Below are positions 25,901-34,900 of a stretch of 37,468 nucleotides of DNA, in pieces. Both the position numbers and the translations under genes were made by a program. The DNA is taken from the NCBI GenBank assembly GCA_011763485.2, contig JAANSK020222194.1, forward strand, positions 1-37,468. Reading direction: 5' to 3'. Numbering within the stretch: position 1 is the first letter of the stretch; each line of letters opens with the position of its first letter. The notes under the pieces were generated by a model. The model saw only the letters and a program-made list of their open reading frames with translations. It ran no database searches and was not told the origin of the DNA. The DNA comes from Isoetes engelmannii (lineage: Eukaryota; Streptophyta; Lycopodiopsida; Isoetales; Isoetaceae).

Positions 25901-28900
25901 AAAAAACTGCACAAATGCTCTCCTTCCTCAAATCTTGCACATATTTAAAAACTTTAACCAAGAAATCAGTCAATCTAACTAAAACTGGTTAACTGATTCT
26001 AGAAATAGCAATGTTTTCTTTGAGATCTTTGTCCCAAAAAAAAAAAAAAATACCAAACAATCTTCCTGATGGATCAATGATCTAGAGGCCAAAGCCGACT
26101 AACTTGTCTTCCTGCCGAAAATTCCAAGATTGGGACACTTTTACCCACAGAAAGTCCAAAGTCAAGTGCTCTTCTGTGAGATCTACAGCAGCCAAATTGT
26201 TCCCAAAACTTGGATACCTAAGAATCTCCTCCCACAAATCTATGGATGATTGTTGACCATGGATAAGACATTCCTGATGCCTTTCTCCTTGATGACCATC
26301 TTCACAAGATGTGCAAAGATACTGTTAAGGCCAATTCATCTGCAGTAAAATCTGTGGTGTGACCATGGATATCAGCAAAGTTTCATATATGTGACTATCC
26401 TTTAACACTCAATCCATCATCTTTCATTTTCTGAGTTTTCACTCTGTCTTTGTTTCTCTCTTGTTTTTTGCTGTTGGTTCTAGCCTAGATCATAAGTTTC
26501 ATCATGGTATCAGAGCCTGGGGTGACTAAAATCAACCGGTGAGAGAAATTTGACAAGACCGGAGGTGAATTCAGAAGTTGGCAATACTGTGCCAAAATTG
26601 GATGTCTTCAACCAAAATTTTGGTTCTAGACTAGATCATAAGTTTCATCATGGTATCAGAGCCCAGGGTGGCTAAAATCAGGGTGGCTAAAATCAATCAG
26701 TAAGAGAAATTTGACAAGACCGGAGGTGAATTCAGAAGTTGGCAATACTGTGGACGTCTTAAACCAAAATTACAAAATCAGCCAGTTTTTTGTACGTCAC
26801 CATGACCAAAACTCAAAATTTTGTTGCACATGGGTGCCGTTGCTTGCAGTTTTGTGCCAAAAGCTTGGACAATTGGCATATTTGGCTCCGGGAACAATTT
26901 TCTGAGAGATCTATGATTATTTGAGCAATGTTGATGCAGTTTCTATGACATACCATCTGTCTGGGTAATTCCCTTGGTTTGTCTTTTTTTGTGCATCTAA
27001 AGCTCAGTATCTTTTCCTAGTGCTCTCTGCAAAGTTGTAAAACCTTCAGAAATGGATTCCACAAAGTTTAACAAGCCAAATGCTATTTTGAAGGGAGCTA
27101 ATTATCACCAGTGGATTGATGTGTTTGAAGGCTATCTCCTTATGCATAGTTTGGACGGACTTCTTGATGGGGCTCTTGATTAAAAGATGCGGATTTTTCG
27201 TCAAAAAATAGGAAAGGCGTAGGCCTCTTGAAAGTTCTTGTATCACCAGAACTTCAGTGCCATATAGATAATGTGAAAAGGGTGTACGCTCGAGATACAG
27301 GCTCTAGAGCTTTTTTCTTGAGAGATGAGTTGCACTCTTTGCGCTTGGATAATTGTAAAGATATGATTGATTATATTTCTAAGGCCAAAGAGATTAAAAG
27401 CAAACTGGATGATATGCAACAAGTACCTGATGGTGAGGTAATTTCCGCATTGCTTCGTGGTCTTTTTGTAGGCTATCAGCCTTTTATTCTTGCATAAGTG
27501 CAAGAGACACTCCAATTAAGCTGAAAGACTTGCCTAATCTTCTCCTTCAGACTGAACTGGAGTTGAAAAGGTGGTCAGATCAGAATGCCTTCTTTTCAAA
27601 ACATAATTCCAAGAAGCACACTGACAGGTTCTCTCGCAATAAGTCCTCCACAGTTTCTGAATCTTCGAGCAGTAATTCTAATTGGGGGAGCAAGAAATGT
27701 TCAAGCAGATATCCATGCAGATATTAAGAAAGAAAGATTATATTAACGTCCATGAGAGACCACTTGGGTCTATGAGACCATTTTATACAGAAAGCAATCA
27801 TGGAGATGTTACATAAACATAAAAAAGAAAAACTAAAACAATAAAATCATGAGACTTTTGTCTTCTTGGCCACTGGCCGAAAGTACGAAGTGATGCCAGA
27901 CTTGTCCTCTCTTTTTTGAAAGGACTGCTTATGTTTTTCCTTTACTGTCCGCGTTCTTCTCCTTCACTTTCGTGGTTACCTCTCTTGGGATCGGATTAGA
28001 AGGTCCAGGAAGGGGACCAGACTTCCGTTTATTATTAGTATCACCTCCAATGAGAAAGAGGGTGATCTTCCTTTGTGTAAGGTCTTCTTCCTGTCCAGCT
28101 CTCCCAACAGCTCGCTCCTTCAACGGAGTTCTTCTATGAGCAGTCATTTGATGGAGGAAAAGAGCTATACATTTCTGATCCTCATATCTGATGAGTTTTG
28201 AGAGGGGGGTAGGTTCCCGAAACAGGCAATGGAACCTGCCCCGTATTTCATAATAGACTGGACATGTAATGATGAAGTGTTCCTCAGGCTCAATTACATT
28301 CAGCTGACATAATTTACAGATCCTCTTTGAGCGCTCGACCTTAGGTCTAATTGCACGGCCAGCCTCAACCTCAGGCTGATGAGATGAGACCCTGAGCTTA
28401 CCAATAGCATGTCTTACTTTATGTGCAAGATGAATATTCAAATACCCTGGTCGCTCGATGAAACCGTCTTCATTGATCTCAAGGAAGTGATCTTTGTAAA
28501 ATTGCATCTTGGTGGGAAGATTACTTGGAGTTATCCAAGTCCTTGATATGTATAAAAGTTCCAGATCGTGTCGGATGATCTGACCTTGCATACCAACATT
28601 CTTGGACTCCCTTTTCAGCCAACCGTTTGGAAGCCTTGAGAGCAATCCATGGAAGCCTGTTTTTACCTTGCTGCGAGTGCCCAAGCTGGTGCACCTTATG
28701 CAAAAAGGACACTAGCTGAAATGCTGCATCCAGCTGAAGAGGAGTGGCTGAAAATTCTGCTAGTACGATTGGATGTGGCACAGAAGCTTTACTCATAATC
28801 ATTTTGGATAGAAAGTAGATTTGCAGTCTCTCTCTTTGAGCCCATTCCTTGGCTGTCATGTCCAAACCCCACATCAAGCCTCCATATAGAGCATTGATTA

Positions 28901-31900
28901 GTGATTGTCCAAAAGCGTCTAAAGAAGGAAGCCAAAGCTGCTGCAGCAGGTAAATATCAGCCGGCACATGATCGTAAAGAACGATTTACTTTTGTGGCTG
29001 CTGAATTTGAACCAGAAAATGCTGATACTGATTGCTTATTCAAAGCCTCTGAGATGTCTTTGGACAGATCTGATAGTGGTCCATGGTACCTTGACTCTGG
29101 TGCCATTTCGCACATGACAGGAAAAAGAAAATACTTTCCTAAATTACAGCAAATGGATGGTGGTCGAGTCAAGTTTGCTGATAATTTTAGCTATTAGATT
29201 CAAGGAAAGGGTGAAGTCACATGTTCTACCCAGGAAAGTGGCATAAAGTACGTAAAAGATGTTCTTTACATTCCTCGCCGGTTGATAGAAGTGGCTTGTA
29301 TGCTTTATTTGGCCAAGGAGAAGTTATACTTACTCCTATGTGCGCCCTGTTGTTCCTGATTGTTGCTCGCGGCATTCTCCAAAATGGTTTGTATTAAGTT
29401 CTGTGCTTCTGTTGAAGAGCGAAAAGGCTTGATTGCTGCTGCTGCTGCTGCTGCTAGCATGTCTTTGGATGAGCTATGGCAGCATGTTATGGTCATTTGA
29501 GCTGCCATTCTCTTTGTCTAATGCATAGCAGAGAGATGGTTCTTGGGCTGCCTGCTGCACATGCCCATAAACTGCAATGTGATGCTTGCAATCTTGGAAA
29601 GCAAGTAGCTACGCCTTTCCCCAAGGAGGCCGTGAAGAAAAAAAATGACATCTTGGAGCTGGTCCATTGTGATGTGTGCAAAATTAGCGTCCCTTCTTTT
29701 AGTGGAGCACGTTATTTTTGTACCTTTATTGATGATCATTCTAGGATGACATGGGTGTACCCTTTGCATTAGAAATCTGATGTACTATCTAAGTTTAAGG
29801 AGTTCAGGGTCATGGTTGAAAAGAAACAGGGAAGTTGGCATTCAGGTGTGACAATGGTGGTAACTACAAGAATCGTTCTTTTGATTCTCATCTTCGAGAT
29901 GCTGGCATTGTTCGTGAGATGAGCGCACCATATTGCTTGCAACAAAATGTTATAGATGAATGCAAAAATCTTGCTCTCATGAATTTGGAACGCAGCATGC
30001 TCAGTTATAAACATTTGCCTTTGTCTTTTTGGGGCGAAGCAGTGAAAACAGCAGTCTTTCTGTTGAATAGAAAATTATGAAAGGTCAAACACCTTTCGAG
30101 AGTCAATACATGGAGCCAAATTTCATATGACAGATTGCACGGTTGCAAAACAGCCAATGGAGCCTTGTTTGAAGTTATCCGCCTACGATGAGTCTCCTCA
30201 GATCGATGCCACTTTGTATCACTCACTTCTTGGTGGTCTGATTTACCTTACAGTCACTAAACCGAAGATTTCTTTTGTGGTGTGCATGTTGAGCCGTTTT
30301 ATGGCCTGTCCAAAACAGAGCCATTGGCAAGCAGCAAAAAGAGTCCTCGCCTATTTAAAAGGTACTCTCAATGAGGGCCTTAGCTATTGCTGCTGCCGAA
30401 TCCGTTTGATTAGCCAAACTTTTTGCAGAATTAGGCTTTGACACCAGCACTATTCCACTTCATTGTGACAACCAAAGCATTTTGCAACTTGCTAATAATC
30501 CTGTGTTTCATCCCCGCATCAGACACATTGGAACACATTATGATTTTGTGCAAGAGAAGGTTATGGATCATCAGCTCGATCTTCATCATGTTCCAACCAG
30601 TGATCAATTGGCCGACCTCTTCACCAAGCCATTAGCAGGGTTACATTTCAGAAGTCCAAGACCAGCCTGGTATTCAAATGTTCAGCTTAGGGAAGGATCG
30701 TCATGATAAGCTGTAGTGCTCAGGAGAGGATGACAGAAATAACTCTTAATGGTTAAGCACACATATGTGCTGACATGGCAGCCTATGTATTTACATAGGA
30801 CCATCGTTTCTAGGTTACTATGTATTTACATTCATGTATGCCTCTAGACAAGGTTAGGATATAATTAGCATGTTTAGGTCCTCACGTGCTATGCTCTACA
30901 CGTCACATATGTGACTATCCTTTGTAGCACTGAAACTGGATTGCGGTAAATAATTGCCCAAATATCTAGCACGGAAACATAATTACAACTCTACAACTGC
31001 AGAGCCAAAGCCAACTGCAGATTTGGATTGCCAAATATCTAGATCCGGATTGCCAAATGTCCTGACACGGTCAAATCCAAATATGGAATGAACAAAGGAC
31101 TTTGTTACCCTTTTTATTTTACGTTAACAATTGTTCGACCAGTTGTCGACATTAGTTGCACTAATCATGAAACTTGTGCCCCGCAGCATGCCCAAAAACC
31201 ATGACGACACATAACTCCAGTTCAGACAGTCTCCAAGATCTTCGCCATACACACCAAATCGATACCAGAGCTTCCACGGCTCCAAAGTCCGACCCAAACC
31301 AAAGAAATTTTTTTGACAACTCCTTAAAGAAAGCAAAAGATCCTTAGATCCAAAGCTTTTCAGATAAAGAACGAGCTGGATAACTGCGAAAACGCCAAGA
31401 TCAGCAAGACCTCAAGAATTTTAACTGAAAAAGCCTTGTACCACAGCAAAACTGGCGAAAGATTGAAGATCAGACCAAACCAAACCAGTGCAGAATCTTG
31501 AAGATTTTACCAGAAAAGGCACTTTCTGAGTCATTTCTTCGATTTGAATGAGATCAGACTTATTGAATAGCTACCCCAATCCAATACAGCTTATGAATTT
31601 TCAAATTGAAGTGCTTAATCCTAACAGACTAATAAAGTCCTCTCCAAGGTTATTTGCACTAACCTTCTCACCATTCCTGAGCTCTGATACCATGATGAAC
31701 TCTAGGTCTCAATGGTGAAGAAAGAAAGATACAACAGTAAATAAGTGTCTAACAGAAACACTCTAGCCAGTGAAGCAAATAACTGAAGAAGTGAAGCGTG
31801 ACTAACGGCCTATATAAGAATGTCATGTCAGCAACAAGTGGTGACTGAGCAGTGTGACGTCATCATAAACGTGAGCATAGTTCTAACACTTGAAAGCTAT

Positions 31901-34900
31901 CAGAAATCCACCCGAGCTTGTGAAATCCCAGCTCAAATTGCCATATCTTGAGGAAGTAGGCGAACTTCTTTTTTGCGTGCAGCAAATGTTCTTGCAAGAA
32001 TAGCAAACACGTTGCCCTGATTTCTCTGATCTGGATGAAAACAGGTTTAAAGTCAACACAGACCCGTCCAGCCTGTAAAATCTCAATTAGATGCTTAAGC
32101 CTAAATTAGATTTAGCAAGGCGAATTTGCGCTATCTTCCACCTTAAGGTGGCTCTGATATGTAATGCTTGAAGGTAGAAAGATAGATGCCAAACAAGATG
32201 CTCAGGTAATAAGAAGTGGAAGAAGTGAAAAACTAGCTAGATGGATCATGACTGTCCTATATATAGGATACTTCATCCACAATATGACTCAGCAGTCCAA
32301 TCATTTATGTGTTAATGTTGTAGCAGATTTTTACAATTAAGTGGCTCTGGTTCTTTCAATTAGGAAAATAACTTGCTGAATTTGTAGCGCTACAGATCTA
32401 GTGCCATGACGGGATTATAATCTCCACGTCCTTGGGCATACTGTAGTGATCATCAATGTTGCGAAGCTGCATAATATCACCAAGAGTTGGTCAAGCTATC
32501 CTTTATCTTGTGGATGAAATAAGTAATTTCTTAGGATTCTGTAATTTGCAACTGGTGAGGCGGGCTTTTATTTCCCATGGAATTAATATTTCGAGTGTGT
32601 GCAGGATGTCTATGCACTAGATGATGGACACTGTCCAGAATTTTTATGTGCTCTGCGGTTGGTCACATCGAAGCAGTCATCTAATGAGGCCAGATCTTTA
32701 CCTCAGAGTGCAAGGTCCCGCTGTGTAAGATCCGTTTCTATTACCTCTTTGGGAAATGGGTTTATGGCTTCTGCCAGATGGAATGAAGTGTTTATATTTG
32801 AGGTCTTTCCTGAGGTATGTAAATTGGCTTTCTCTGCTTGCATAAAGTGTAAAATAAGAATTGATTGTGTATGTCTTGCTATTGGTTAATATTCCAGTGC
32901 TCTACAAATCTAGAGATTGTTGTGACCAACCAGGGGGCAAGGAGTGGGAAAGGTATATCCATCTTTCTTGAGTCTTAAAATTTTGTATAGTTTTCTAATA
33001 AACTGGCTGTCAAGAACAGGAAACATTCATGTTTGTTGGCTCCTTAGACGTGTATACTTTTTTAGACTGTTTGTTTATATATAACAGGGGAAGTAGTTGG
33101 TATTCTCTCTTTACCTATCAAGGAAGAAAAGGGCCAAGATGTTTCACACCCTTCATCATTGTGGAGGCTTATTAGTCACTCCATTAGAAAGGAACATGCC
33201 TTGCCTGGCCCACAGATGGAGTTCAAGACATATACCCTGAAGTCTCCTCGGAAACGGGTACGAATTGATGCTATTTTTCTTCTGAAACTCTATATATATC
33301 TATACGTAACAGGTATTTGCCTGTAAATGCAGTCTTCTGAGGCACATGCTGATAACAAGAATGAGAAGTATGGCACTTTAACAGCTTATCTGTACTTCTT
33401 TACAACCGCAGAAAATAATAGCCCCTCCCAGGACAGTAACAAAGAGTCAGACCTGCCAAATTTCAAGGACATCAATTTGTGGTTTTCTTTGAGTCCTGAT
33501 GGACCATGGGATGGGGTGCGTTCTAGTCTGCTTTTGGGCACCACTCCCAAAGAGATAGATGGTCACAAGGTAGCTATTGACATCACAATGAAACAGGGCC
33601 ATAAGCATGCAACTTTCCGCAGCCTTGTTACCCTTTTTAATAGGAACAAGATGCCCCTAGAAGTTTGTATCTGCCCAGTGGACTTCGTGAACACAAATGA
33701 GGAATCCTCAAAGCTTGGAGATTCTTCTGCCACTATAGTCTTAGAAGAATGTTTTGAGAACCAAAGGTACCAAACTCATACTGGATGGGAATACAATTCA
33801 CTCAGTCATTTCCTTCCAACTGACCCTGGTCACTGGAGTAATCGTGACTATTCAAAGTCGTCTCAGGTCTTGTCTCATGTTCCATTTATTCTGAGATGTT
33901 TTGCTCTCTCCCCTTCTCACATTGTGATGTACCCAGGAATTTTTAAAGTTTGACCTCCCCTCTGGCTGGATATGGACTTCTGAATGGACGGTGGACAAGA
34001 GTGGAAATGTAGACCATGATGGCTGGTTTTATGGTCCGGATTTTGATAACCTGAAATTAGAGTCATCCTCTCGAAAAGGATCAAAATCGCCTTCTGATTG
34101 TGTGAGGCGGCGACGTTGGGTTCGTAGTCGGCAACATGTGCCAAGGTCACGCAGGAATATTTTTGGAGTGGTACAACCTGGCTTGTCTATTGCCTTACCC
34201 GTGAATCATGGTGGGGACAAAGAATATTGTGTTCAGGTGCGGCCTTATGTGAAGGAACCTGTAAACAGCTATGCATGGGGCCGTGTTGTATCTCAATCCG
34301 CCTCACCTGGAACGGGAAAGGTTAATCCATTTGTATTATCACAGCTTGAGAAAACAGAGCAGTTGGTCTCGTGTTTAGCTCTTGCCGATGTCAATACCCA
34401 TTGCTGGCTTACCATGGAGTCTGATGCAAATGTTCTCTACAACGAGGATAATCTGCCATTTTATGATTGGAAAATTATGGTGGATGCCCCTCTAAAGCTG
34501 GAGAACTTATTGCCATGTAATGCAGAATATATAATCTGGGAAAAGCTTGATTTAAAATTAGCTAAGAAAGAACACGGAATTGTCTCTGCTGCGGAACACA
34601 TACATCTCTGCACTGTAGACATCCGAAAGCCTATTTATCTTACTTGGCTAAATCAAGGCGGGTGGAGGCCTGACAAGGTATGTCTTGCATGTCCGGTACT
34701 GTAGAGAAGCTAATTTTAATGAACCGTGTGTATATTCATTTAGGAGGCTATCCTTTTATATTCAACAAATGCTGAAGAACTGCCCCGGCATTTCTGGATG
34801 TTCCACCAAGAGACTCAGAGGTAAATGACCTTGCAAGTAATTTCTATCATAGTGAGTTTCTGTTTGCAATAGGCAATTCTAGCACAAAGAGGTCTGCTTT

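Larger units (their letters stand above)
26385..30923 (+). mobile_element. broken Ty1/copia LTR retrotransposon, sense orientation
   Basis: The order is 5' LTR end, primer-binding site TGGTATCAGAGCC (26505-26517, with a second copy at 26651-26663), gag (27052 on), protease, integrase, a reverse transcriptase C-terminal scrap, RNase H end, a purine tract GGAGAGGA (30723-30730) and a partial 3' LTR starting TGACAG at 30731. Integrase before reverse transcriptase is the copia order. CATATATGTGACTATCCTTT (26384-26403) and CACATATGTGACTATCCTTT (30904-30923) are the matching LTR ends I can see. Both LTRs are incomplete. Stops, frameshifts, two large internal deletions and a nested LINE make it inactive. 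Confidence 0.85.
24422..32604 (+). other. intron 45 of VPS13 (8,183 nt), retroelement-filled
   Basis: The donor is GTACTT at 24422 and the acceptor is TGTGCAG at 32604. The exons join in phase 0 inside the C2 domain (VHVIEAK to DVYALDDGH). Contents in order: 24422-24704 unassigned; LTR-leader module (+) 24705-25460; degenerate retroelement DNA with a primer-binding-site-like motif at 25583-25595, to about 26380; a broken copia element (+) about 26385-30923 with a LINE (-) nested in it; 30924-31080 unassigned; LTR-leader module (-) 31081-31888; a second related module (-) 31889-32340; and 32341-32604 ordinary intron sequence. Confidence 0.88.

Noticed and set aside
28521-28967. 148-codon minus frame as an independent gene
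   Set aside because: Its C-terminal part is the LINE reverse transcriptase tail and its first 20 or so codons are antisense copia sequence; it crosses the nested insertion boundary.
29769-30226. Minus-strand frames over the integrase region
   Set aside because: They are antisense shadows of the copia integrase, whose + strand motifs are clear.
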